From Hyphomicrobiales bacterium (GTDB lineage: Bacteria > Pseudomonadota > Alphaproteobacteria > Rhizobiales > Rhizobiaceae), in contig UBTA01000041.1 in assembly GCA_900468065.1 (NCBI GenBank), positions 62,001-126,000 on the forward strand: a stretch of DNA of 64,000 bases. Reading direction: 5' to 3'. How positions within the stretch are numbered: position 1 is the first letter of the stretch; each line of letters begins with the position of its first letter. Positions 1 to 8,184 of this stretch are shown one piece after another. The translations under genes were made by a program, and so were the position numbers. The notes beneath the pieces were generated by a model. That model ran no database searches. It was given only the letters and a program-made list of their open reading frames with translations, and had not been told where the DNA came from.

Positions 1-2
1 CA

Positions 3-1187
3 TGGTCGATGCCGTCGATGATCGCCTTTCGTCTCCTGCAGGGGATTGGTGCCGGGGCAATTCAACCCGTCGCGATGACTGTGGTGGCCGACCTTTTTCC
101 CGGCAATCAGCGTGGCAAGGTGCAAGGTTACCTGGCAAGCGTCTGGGCGCTATCTGCCGTTGTCGGACCGCTTCTTGGCAGCCTCATCATCCACAACCTT
201 CCATGGTCATGGATTTTCTGGATCAACGTGCCGGTTGGGATTTTTGCGGCATTGACATTCATGTTCTTTCTGCATGAGGAGACGCGGCCCCGGGTCGTAT
301 CCATCGACATTCTCGGTGCAGCACTTTTCGCGATATCCATATCCGCTCTGATGATTGCTTTGACTGAAATGGAAGCGGTGGCATCCGGTTACGCAATCGT
401 GGCTCTGGCCATCTTTGTGATCGCCCTTGCCGCATTCATCTGGCAGGAGCGCCGCGCCGAAGCGCCCATGGTCGCGCCCGACCTGTGGCTGAAGCGCCCG
501 ATAGCATTCGCGAACCTGGCAGTATTTTTCGCGAGCATGTCGATCATGGGACTGACAACGTTCTTGCCAATGTATGTTCAGATAGTCCTGAACTGCTCCC
601 CGCTTGTGGCAGGTTTTGCATTGACAATGCTGCTTTTGGGCTGGCCGTGCGGCGCCACGATCGCGTCGCGCACGTTCGCGCGGTTTGGATTGCGGCCTAT
701 CATGATAGTCGGCAGTGTCTGCATACCGGCCGGCACCTTTCTGCTGGTCCTGCTGACACCCTCCAGTTCGGCACAACTGGCCGGTGCAGGCTCTCTTGTC
801 ATGGGGTTTGGCATGGGTTTGCTCAATATCAGCGCGTTGATCCTCACCCAGGATAGCGTGGATTGGTCCGAGCGCGGCAGCGCCACCGCGTCAAACGTAT
901 TCTCGCGCAATCTTGGCAGCACCCTCGGTGCGGCCCTGCTTGGTGCGGTGCTGACCTACGGCCTGGCGCATTCTATCAACGGCCAGGCGATCGCGCCGGA
1001 GCAGTTGCGAAGCCTCCTGAATGGCACAGGTGCGATGATGGCTGACGGCGAAGCAATCCGGCTTGCCTTGCAGTACGCGCTGCATTCCACTTTTGTAGCG
1101 ATGCTCCTGATCGCTGCGTTGATCGTGCCGGCCTGCCTGCTTGTCCCAAGGCACGAGGCCCGCCGAGGGATTGAACAAGAGGCGTGA
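3..1187 (+). CDS. DHA2-type MFS exporter, 5' end outside window
   Basis: This is an inner-membrane proton-driven exporter of the major facilitator superfamily, DHA2 (EmrB/QacA) branch. The frame is open from the window edge, so the start and roughly the first 80-90 residues are missing; about 393 residues remain, against about 480-500 for the family. The visible part starts just before the RLLQGIGAGAIQP stretch, the conserved RxxQGxG region of DHA2 carriers. Many hydrophobic segments follow, consistent with the remaining 11-12 of 14 helices, including VGPLLGSLIIHNLPWSWIFW. The C-terminus is polar (VPRHEARRGIEQEA). It lies 174 bp upstream of a glycosyltransferase operon on the same strand and could export its product, but that link rests on position only. 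The substrate is unknown. Confidence 0.9.
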   Translation, partial: WSMPSMIAFRLLQGIGAGAIQPVAMTVVADLFPGNQRGKVQGYLASVWALSAVVGPLLGSLIIHNLPWSWIFWINVPVGIFAALTFMFFLHEETRPRVVSIDILGAALFAISISALMIALTEMEAVASGYAIVALAIFVIALAAFIWQERRAEAPMVAPDLWLKRPIAFANLAVFFASMSIMGLTTFLPMYVQIVLNCSPLVAGFALTMLLLGWPCGATIASRTFARFGLRPIMIVGSVCIPAGTFLLVLLTPSSSAQLAGAGSLVMGFGMGLLNISALILTQDSVDWSERGSATASNVFSRNLGSTLGAALLGAVLTYGLAHSINGQAIAPEQLRSLLNGTGAMMADGEAIRLALQYALHSTFVAMLLIAALIVPACLLVPRHEARRGIEQEA

Positions 1188-1341
1188 ACTGCTTTCTGTC
1201 CTGATACTCGCTTTGTCGATAAAACAATTGCGCGAGCGTTCTGCGTTAGAGGTGATCTGAACTCCGGGGCTCAAAAAAATGCTCTTCGGGCGGATCAAAA
1301 TCGCTGTCTGCGAGTTCAATGAACGCGCAGGAGGGCGGACG

Positions 1342-1365
1342 ATGAACCTTCGATCAATGCCGTGA
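1342..1365 (+). other. Possible 7-codon leader ORF overlapping the next start
   Basis: ATG at 1342 reads M-N-L-R-S-M-P and stops at TGA 1363-1365, overlapping the GTG start of the next gene (GTGA). The purine-rich GCAGGAGGGC just upstream is better placed for this ATG than for the GTG, so translation of the next gene may be coupled to this leader. This is an inference; the ORF could be chance. Confidence 0.25.
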
Positions 1366-2522
1366 CGCAAAAGCCAAAACACAGGCGGCTTGTTGTCATC
1401 AGTGATTTTCAGGACGGCGGGGCGTTTGCGCCTTACGTGCCGACTGTCGAGGAATTTTACGATCTCTGGAAGAGAGAAATTCGAGGACGTCCAGTGACCG
1501 TCTTCGGGCCCCGTCGCGAGTTGACAGTCGAGGGGGGATATATAGAGCGGATGCCGCTTTCCTGCCTCAAGGTCGGCATCGTCGATGCCATCGAGATTTG
1601 GTCACATTGGCGCGGCGATAGCCCTCCGGAGGGCGATCTCAGCGCGGCACCCGGTATCGTCCGGCGGTCGTTTCAGATGAATGGCCCGGAAGCGCCTTTT
1701 GCGTCGAACGACATGCTCGCGCATATTCTCGCGTTCGGTGCGCCCGATATACTTTGCGTCTGGGGACTTGGCGTCTGCGAGGACATCCTGATTGCCTGCA
1801 AAAGTAGCTACAAAATCTATAACTCTATCGATGCTCCTGCGCTGCGCATTCCGCCGGAGGTGAGCCGGCATTTCGATCTTGTCCTGACCGGAGCCCAGTG
1901 GCAGTCCGAAGAGGTCAGCAGTCGACACCCCGGAATGAAAACCGCAATTTTGCCGATCGGGCCAGACTTCGCTTCTGACACCATGTTCTACCCCATGGAT
2001 ATAGCCAAGCCTTACGATATTATCTACGTGGCAGCGGCGCAAAGTTACAAACGCCACGACATTCTGTTTGAGGCTCTCGCCAAACTCCCACGCTCCATTC
2101 GTGCGTTGTGCGTCTTCGGTTATGGGGAAATGGCTGATGCTTTGCGCGCGCAAGCCGGCGATCTTCAAATCAACATCGACTTTATTGGTCCGCCGGGCGT
2201 GGCGTTTGCCGAGGTCAACCGATTGATGAACCAGGCCAAGATAGGCGTCGTTTGCGGCGTCGATGATGGGGCGCCGGCGATCCTGACGGAATATATGCTC
2301 GCCGGCTTGCCGGTCCTTGCCAACAGTGCCCTCAGTTGTGGGCTTCAATATATCACTCCGCGGACGGGGCGCGTGGCGGCGGCCGATATCTTCCACGAAG
2401 GCATTGTGGACATGCTAGCTACACTCTCCGCATTTTCGCCAAGGCAAACCGTGATCGACAACTGGACTTGGCCGCATTCTGTCCGCAAGTTGCAAGCGTT
2501 GATGAATTTCGACGCACCTTAG
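1362..2522 (+). CDS. Glycosyltransferase, GT-B fold, group 1-like
   Basis: A 386-residue cytosolic sugar transferase by overall pattern: an N-terminal acceptor half, then a donor half containing DIIYVAAAQSYKRHDILFEAL and, near residue 308, APAILTEYMLAGLPVLAN, which corresponds to the E-x7-E nucleotide-sugar region of GT4-type enzymes. The donor and acceptor cannot be read from sequence. The start is GTG at 1362: an in-frame stop at 1320 leaves no upstream ATG, and the GTG overlaps the stop of a 7-codon leader ORF. It is the first gene of the glycan operon, with 74 bp between its stop and the next likely start. CgeB-like spore-coat or maturation transferases are a possible alternative family. 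The glycosyltransferase call is fairly safe; the subfamily is not. Confidence 0.8.
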   Translation: MTQKPKHRRLVVISDFQDGGAFAPYVPTVEEFYDLWKREIRGRPVTVFGPRRELTVEGGYIERMPLSCLKVGIVDAIEIWSHWRGDSPPEGDLSAAPGIVRRSFQMNGPEAPFASNDMLAHILAFGAPDILCVWGLGVCEDILIACKSSYKIYNSIDAPALRIPPEVSRHFDLVLTGAQWQSEEVSSRHPGMKTAILPIGPDFASDTMFYPMDIAKPYDIIYVAAAQSYKRHDILFEALAKLPRSIRALCVFGYGEMADALRAQAGDLQINIDFIGPPGVAFAEVNRLMNQAKIGVVCGVDDGAPAILTEYMLAGLPVLANSALSCGLQYITPRTGRVAAADIFHEGIVDMLATLSAFSPRQTVIDNWTWPHSVRKLQALMNFDAP

Positions 2523-2596
2523 ACATGTTTTAGTAACCCCTCGGAACAAAGCACTGGAATCGTAGTTTGCGTCCGTCTCTCAAAAGCGGGTGTGCA

Positions 2597-4945
2597 ATGA
2601 ATCTCTCCAGTTCGTTTTTCCCAACGTCGCACGTAACTACCGGCCGCAATGCACCGCTGATTTGTTTTTCCCATTTACGCTGGGATTTCGTGCTTCAGCG
2701 CCCACAGCATCTTATGGGCCGCTTCGCCAGCGACCGACAGGTCTTCTTCTTTGAAGAATTCATTCCGACCGATCATCATCTCGCTTATCTGGAAATCCAC
2801 CCGTTCGAGGCCACGACGGTCAAGTCAGTTCGTCCGCGGATACCGCATGGGTGGAGTGAAGCAGAGCGGGAGAAGGCGCTCAGCAAGCTTCTGGACGATC
2901 TTCTGGCGCTTAACGGCGCGGGGCGGCCGATCCTGTGGTTCTATACGCCAATGATGTACAGTTTTGCCTGCCATGTGGAGGCTGCGGCGGTTGTTTACGA
3001 CTGCATGGATGAATTGGCGAATTTCAGATTTGCACCGCCGCGATTGAGAAAGACAGAAGCGGCCCTGATTGCTCGCGCCGATGTCGTTTTTACCGGAGGG
3101 CATTCTCTTTACGAGGCAAAGCGGCATCTGCACGACAACATTCATCCCTTTCCTTCCAGCGTCGATGTCAGACATTTTCAATCGAGCCGAGGCGGATGCG
3201 ATGAACCTTCCGACCAGAGGGCTATATTAGGCCCGAAGCTCGGCTACTACGGCGTGATCGACGAGCGCCTCGATCTAGGGTTGATCGGTGCCGTGGCCAA
3301 GGCCAGACCCAATCTGTCGTTCGTTTTTATTGGTCCGGTTGTCAAGATTGCGGCCGAGGATCTCCCGAAGGCTGCGAACATCCACTATCTCGGACAGAAA
3401 AATTACAGCGAATTGCCGGCATATCTTTCGGGATGGGACGCCGCTTTGATGCCGTTTGCATTAAATGAAGCAACCAAATTCATCAGCCCAACCAAGACTC
3501 CGGAATATCTGGCGTCAGGACGCCCGGTTGTGACGACCCAGATCACCGACGTGGTGCGCCAGTACGGCAACGTGGGTGGTGTATTTTTTGCAGACGGTGC
3601 CGCCGGGTTCGCCTCCGCATGCGACCATGCGCTTACATTGAAGAGGTCAGGGAACAACTGGCTGGAATTGGTGGATACAATGCTTGCGAACTTGTCCTGG
3701 GACCGGACATTCCTCGCAATGCAGGCCTTGCTGGATGAAGCAGTGACGCGGCGCCTCCGGCCTGAACAACCTGCCAGGCGGAGCCTTGACCGACCAAGCG
3801 TCGCCCGGCCGGCCCAGTACGACTACCTGATCGTCGGTGCAGGATTTGCGGGCTCGGTTCTTGCTGAAAGGCTTGCTTCGGATGCCGCCAAGCGTGTGCT
3901 CCTGTGCGACCGGCGTACGCATATCGGCGGAAACGCTTATGACTTTTTCAATGAGGATGGCCTTCTCATACACCGATATGGTCCTCACATTTTTCATACC
4001 AATAGCGAAGAGGTTTTCAACTATCTGTCCCGATTCACGGCATGGAGGCCGTACGAGCATCGCGTCCTCGCCGATGTCGGCGATCGCCAATTGCCGGTGC
4101 CCATCAACAGAACGACGCTGAACGGCCTATATGATCTCAATCTCGCGAGTGATGAGGAAGCCGCGCGGTTTCTGGTGAGCCGAGCCCAACCGTGCGACCC
4201 CGTCGTCACATCGAAGGATGTGGTTGTGTCACAGGTAGGCCTGGATTTGTATCGGACGTTCTTTGAGGGATACACCCGAAAGCAGTGGGGGCTTGATCCA
4301 ACCCAACTCGACAAGTCAGTCACGGCGCGGGTGCCAACCCGAACCAATACTGATGACCGGTATTTCCTCGATACCTATCAGGCGATGCCGCTGGATGGTT
4401 ATACGAAAATGTTTGAGAGAATGCTCGATCATGAGAATATCACTGTTATCACAGGTGCCGAATATTCCGATGTCCGCGGTGACAATCCGCACGCGCACAC
4501 AATCTTCACCGGGCCGATCGACGAATATTTCGATTACCGCTTTGGCCGGTTGCCCTACCGCAGTCTCAAGTTCCAGCACGAAACGCACCCCGTCAAACGG
4601 CTGCTTCCCGTGGGCGTCGTCAATTATCCCTCAGAAGCGGTGCCTTATACCCGCGTGACCGAGTACAAGCATCTGACGGGCCAGATCCATCCGAAAACCA
4701 GCATTTCCTACGAGTTTGCCTGCGCAGATGGCGATCCCTACTATCCGATTCCGCGGCCGGAGAACCAAGCGCTCTACAAGCAGTACGAAGCTTTGGCGCG
4801 AGAGTGCAATGATGTGACATTCGTTGGACGGCTCGGTACCTACAAATACTACAATATGGATCAGGTTGTGGGTCAGGCGCTGGCAACGTACCGGCGCATA
4901 GCAAAGACTGCCCTAAGAAGTACCGTTGCGACCAACGCCCGATGA
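2597..4945 (+). CDS. glf: Fusion: TuaH-like glycosyltransferase + UDP-galactopyranose mutase
   Basis: A two-part enzyme of 782 residues. Residues 1 to about 400 form a GT-B glycosyltransferase resembling TuaH-type proteins (FSHLRWDFVLQRPQHLM near the N-terminus, PTKTPEYLASGRPVVTT in the donor half). Residues 408-782 are a full-length UDP-galactopyranose mutase, the FAD enzyme that converts UDP-galactopyranose to UDP-galactofuranose. It shows the FAD-binding YLIVGAGFAGSVLAERLA, HIGGNAYD and YGPHIFHTN. The fusion would couple UDP-Galf supply to its transfer, so the operon product probably contains galactofuranose (inference). I chose ATG 2597 over an in-frame TTG at 2567. The stop overlaps the next start (ATGA). 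The order is unusual because most glf genes are free-standing at about 380 codons. Confidence 0.92.
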   Translation: MNLSSSFFPTSHVTTGRNAPLICFSHLRWDFVLQRPQHLMGRFASDRQVFFFEEFIPTDHHLAYLEIHPFEATTVKSVRPRIPHGWSEAEREKALSKLLDDLLALNGAGRPILWFYTPMMYSFACHVEAAAVVYDCMDELANFRFAPPRLRKTEAALIARADVVFTGGHSLYEAKRHLHDNIHPFPSSVDVRHFQSSRGGCDEPSDQRAILGPKLGYYGVIDERLDLGLIGAVAKARPNLSFVFIGPVVKIAAEDLPKAANIHYLGQKNYSELPAYLSGWDAALMPFALNEATKFISPTKTPEYLASGRPVVTTQITDVVRQYGNVGGVFFADGAAGFASACDHALTLKRSGNNWLELVDTMLANLSWDRTFLAMQALLDEAVTRRLRPEQPARRSLDRPSVARPAQYDYLIVGAGFAGSVLAERLASDAAKRVLLCDRRTHIGGNAYDFFNEDGLLIHRYGPHIFHTNSEEVFNYLSRFTAWRPYEHRVLADVGDRQLPVPINRTTLNGLYDLNLASDEEAARFLVSRAQPCDPVVTSKDVVVSQVGLDLYRTFFEGYTRKQWGLDPTQLDKSVTARVPTRTNTDDRYFLDTYQAMPLDGYTKMFERMLDHENITVITGAEYSDVRGDNPHAHTIFTGPIDEYFDYRFGRLPYRSLKFQHETHPVKRLLPVGVVNYPSEAVPYTRVTEYKHLTGQIHPKTSISYEFACADGDPYYPIPRPENQALYKQYEALARECNDVTFVGRLGTYKYYNMDQVVGQALATYRRIAKTALRSTVATNAR

Positions 4946-7900
4946 ACAGCAAACGCCCGCGGATCGTCCTTGCCACAGACAGCCGGGATCCATCCGGAAT
5001 GGGGGAGCATATGCTAACGCTTGGACGGGCACTCAAGCCGCAGTTCGACGTTACGTTTGCCGCCGCTTTTGATGGAAGAGGCGGCGATTTTCTTTCAAGG
5101 GCTGCAGTTGCGGGGCTGGCTGTCAAATCCATTTTAGATGACAGCTCCTTCGATCAATGGCTGCGGAATTCCGGTACATCCTTGTTGCATGTGCATGCCG
5201 GAATAGGGTGGGAGGGGCACGGTATTGCCCAGTCAGGAGCGGCCTGCGGCATCCCGGTCATCCGGACAGAGCATCTTCCCTATCTTCTGACCGACGGTGC
5301 GCAGATGGAGCACTATGCCAAACAAAGTGAGGTGCTTTGTCATCACATCGTGGTGTCAGAGGCGTCGCGGTTGAGTTTTGCGAGAAACGGAATCGATTCC
5401 GACCGAATGACCGTGGTGCGCAATGGAATTTTTGCCCTCGACGCGGCTGGCGGAACCACCAGAGCTGCACTTGGGCTCGAGCGAAAAAAAGTCCTGCTTA
5501 CGGTGGCGCGCTTCTCAAAGCAGAAGGATCACGCGACACTCATCCATGCCCTACCGGCAGTTCTTGCCGCCGATCCGGACACCATTCTGCTTCTTGCCGG
5601 CACCGGTGAGGAGATGGGGGCTATGCGTGGGCTGGTGGAAAAGCTGGCACTCACCTCGCATGTTCTGTTTCTGGGGCAGCGCGCCGACATCGCCGAACTG
5701 ATGGCAGCTGCTGACCTTCTTGTCCTGCCGTCTCGTTTTGAGGGCCTGCCGCTGGTGGTGCTCGAAGCCATGTCGTTTGGGCTGCCCGTTGTTGCAACCC
5801 GCATTGGCGGCACGGTCGAGGCGCTTGGCCGAGGCCATCCTTTCCTCGCGGAATGCGGAAATCCCGCGCAATTGAGCCGCGTGCTGATCGAGGCTCTGAA
5901 AGATCCACAACGGACAAAAACGATCGGCCAAAGCGGCCGCGAGCGATTTGAAACACAATTCTCAGCGCTTCGCATGGCGGACGAGACCGCGGCCATCTAC
6001 CGGCAATTTCTTTTCGAACAGACAGAAAACAGACAGGAACCTCCCCCCATGAACAAGACACGCATCGGCTTCATCGGCGTCGGCGGCATCGCTAACCGCC
6101 ATCTCGATATTCTCGCAGGATTCCAGGATGTGGAGATGCTTGCATTTGCCGATCCGGATTTCGATCGAGCTTGCAAAGCCGCATCGAGGTTCGGTGGACG
6201 GGCCTTTGAAAACCACCAAACGATGCTAGATACAGAAGTACTGGACGCGGTTTACATTTGCATCCCGCCCTTTGCCCATGGTGATGCGGAGCGGGATCTG
6301 ATCGCGCGAGGCATCCCGTTCTTCGTAGAAAAGCCAATCACACTCGATCTCGGGTTGGCAGAGGAGCTAACTGCGGCGATTGAAGCCGCACAACTGATTA
6401 CGGCCGTGGGATACCATTGGCGCTACCTGGATACTGTGGAGGAAGCGCGCCACCTCTTGGCGGACAATCCCGCCCAGCTGCTTTCCGGCTATTGGCTTGA
6501 CCAGACGCCGCCACCGCAATGGTGGTGGAAGATGGATCATTCGGGCGGCCAGATAGTCGAGCAGACAACGCACATCATCGATTTGGCACGATACCTTATT
6601 GGAGAGGTCACGGAGGTCTACGGCCGCGTCGGCTTTAAGGATCGTCCAGAATTCCCCGGGCTGGATGTTCCGGCCGCCACCACCGCGAGCCTCACTTTTC
6701 AGTCCGGCGTCATTGCCAACATTGCCTCGACGTGCCTGCTCAGCTGGAGCCACAAGGTCGGGTTGAACATCTTCGCCGACCGGCTCGCGATCGAACTGAC
6801 GGACCACGATATCATGGTGGATGTTGGTGCCGGTCGACCAGTGCGGCATGCAGAAGGTGATCCCGTCTGGAGGGAGGACCGTGATTTTATCGATGCCGTG
6901 CGCGGCGGCGATAATCATATCCGTTGCGGCTACGCGGATGCACTGGCAACGCACCGGTTGGCGCTTGCGGTTGCATCCTCGGCCCGTAGCGGCCAGCCCG
7001 TCAAACTCGATACACCGGTCATCAGGCGCAACCCGATAGCGCCGCTGCGGCCTCAACCTCAATCAGAGGCCCCGCAGGGACTTCCGCCGGGCCACCGCCA
7101 CATCCGCTCGCTTGGGGTCGAAGGCCCTGGAAAGGCATTTTTCTTCGAATATGATGAAGGTCCTCCGGCCGACGGCCAGATCAGGCTGGACACACTTTAC
7201 ACCGGCTTTTCCGCCGGGACCGAATTGACCTTCTTGAAGAACACGAACCCTTACTTCCATTCCCGTTTCGACGCCGGGCGCGGTGTGTTCATCGAAAACG
7301 AGCCAGACCTTCGCTATCCCGTACCCTTTCTTGGTTACATGGAAGTGGCTCGCATCTCAGATTCAAGGGCTGCCGGATTCACAAACGGCGCGGTCTTGGC
7401 CACGACGTACGCGCACAAAAGCGGCCACACTGCAGATCCATTTCATGATGTGCTGGTCTCCGTACCGGCCGAGATAGATCCTATCCTCGGCGTCTTTGTT
7501 GCGCAGATGGGCCCGATTGCAGCCAATGGCATTCTCCATGCTGATGCAGACGCCCTCGGCAACTCCGTGCGCGAACTCGGATCGGGAATAGCCGGGCGCA
7601 ATGTCGTGGTGCTGGGGGCCGGGACGGTCGGCCTCATGACCGCTCTCTTTGCGCAGAAGTTGGGGGCGGCTGGCGTTATCATTGCAGATCCTTCGGAATA
7701 CCGGCGTCAAAAAGCCCGGGCCGTGGGTCTGACATCCATGACCGAAGAAGACGTCTGGCAGCACGTGAAAGCCCTTTGGCACAGTGGAGCCGGCGATCGT
7801 GGAGCGGATGTCGTGTTTCAGACGCGCGCATATTCCAGGAGTCTTCATGTGGCCCTCAAAGCGCTACGTCCGCAAGGCACTGTTATCGATCTTGCCTTCT

Positions 7901-8184
7901 ATCAAGACGGTGCAGATGCACTCCGGCTCGGTGAGGAATTTCACCACAACGGACTTAACATCCGCTGCGCCCAAATCAATCGTGTGCCGCGTGGACTGGC
8001 GCCACTCTGGGACCGGCGCAGGCTGGCCGGCGAGACTATCAAACTGATGGAAAGCCATGGTGCCCTCATCCGCGAGCACATGATCACGCATGTCGTACCG
8101 TTTGATGACGCCCCCAAATTCCTCGGTGATCTCGTGGTGAACCGGCCGGATTTCCTGCAGATCGTCTTCAAGGTGGGCGAATGA
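4942..8184 (+). CDS. Triple fusion: GT4 + Gfo/Idh/MocA dehydrogenase + MDR dehydrogenase
   Basis: A 1080-residue protein with three enzyme modules. Residues 1-369 are a GT4 glycosyltransferase (DPSGMGEHMLTLGRAL, VARFSKQKDHATLI, PSRFEGLPLVVLEAMSFGLP). Residues 370 to about 700 are a Gfo/Idh/MocA NAD(P)-dependent sugar dehydrogenase (IGFIGVGGIANRHLDIL nucleotide site, VEKPITLDL with the usual Glu-Lys-Pro, GYHWRYLDT). Residues 716-1080 are a medium-chain dehydrogenase (second Rossmann site VVVLGAGTVGLMTALFAQ). The MDR catalytic-zinc Cys is not seen in its usual place (GFSAGTELTFLKN), so it may be zinc-free. The second module begins at an internal ATG (6049) preceded by a purine-rich AGACAGGAAC, so it may also be made separately. 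ATGA overlaps join it to both neighbours. It likely makes or alters the sugar that is transferred; the substrate is unknown. Confidence 0.88.
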   Translation: MNSKRPRIVLATDSRDPSGMGEHMLTLGRALKPQFDVTFAAAFDGRGGDFLSRAAVAGLAVKSILDDSSFDQWLRNSGTSLLHVHAGIGWEGHGIAQSGAACGIPVIRTEHLPYLLTDGAQMEHYAKQSEVLCHHIVVSEASRLSFARNGIDSDRMTVVRNGIFALDAAGGTTRAALGLERKKVLLTVARFSKQKDHATLIHALPAVLAADPDTILLLAGTGEEMGAMRGLVEKLALTSHVLFLGQRADIAELMAAADLLVLPSRFEGLPLVVLEAMSFGLPVVATRIGGTVEALGRGHPFLAECGNPAQLSRVLIEALKDPQRTKTIGQSGRERFETQFSALRMADETAAIYRQFLFEQTENRQEPPPMNKTRIGFIGVGGIANRHLDILAGFQDVEMLAFADPDFDRACKAASRFGGRAFENHQTMLDTEVLDAVYICIPPFAHGDAERDLIARGIPFFVEKPITLDLGLAEELTAAIEAAQLITAVGYHWRYLDTVEEARHLLADNPAQLLSGYWLDQTPPPQWWWKMDHSGGQIVEQTTHIIDLARYLIGEVTEVYGRVGFKDRPEFPGLDVPAATTASLTFQSGVIANIASTCLLSWSHKVGLNIFADRLAIELTDHDIMVDVGAGRPVRHAEGDPVWREDRDFIDAVRGGDNHIRCGYADALATHRLALAVASSARSGQPVKLDTPVIRRNPIAPLRPQPQSEAPQGLPPGHRHIRSLGVEGPGKAFFFEYDEGPPADGQIRLDTLYTGFSAGTELTFLKNTNPYFHSRFDAGRGVFIENEPDLRYPVPFLGYMEVARISDSRAAGFTNGAVLATTYAHKSGHTADPFHDVLVSVPAEIDPILGVFVAQMGPIAANGILHADADALGNSVRELGSGIAGRNVVVLGAGTVGLMTALFAQKLGAAGVIIADPSEYRRQKARAVGLTSMTEEDVWQHVKALWHSGAGDRGADVVFQTRAYSRSLHVALKALRPQGTVIDLAFYQDGADALRLGEEFHHNGLNIRCAQINRVPRGLAPLWDRRRLAGETIKLMESHGALIREHMITHVVPFDDAPKFLGDLVVNRPDFLQIVFKVGE

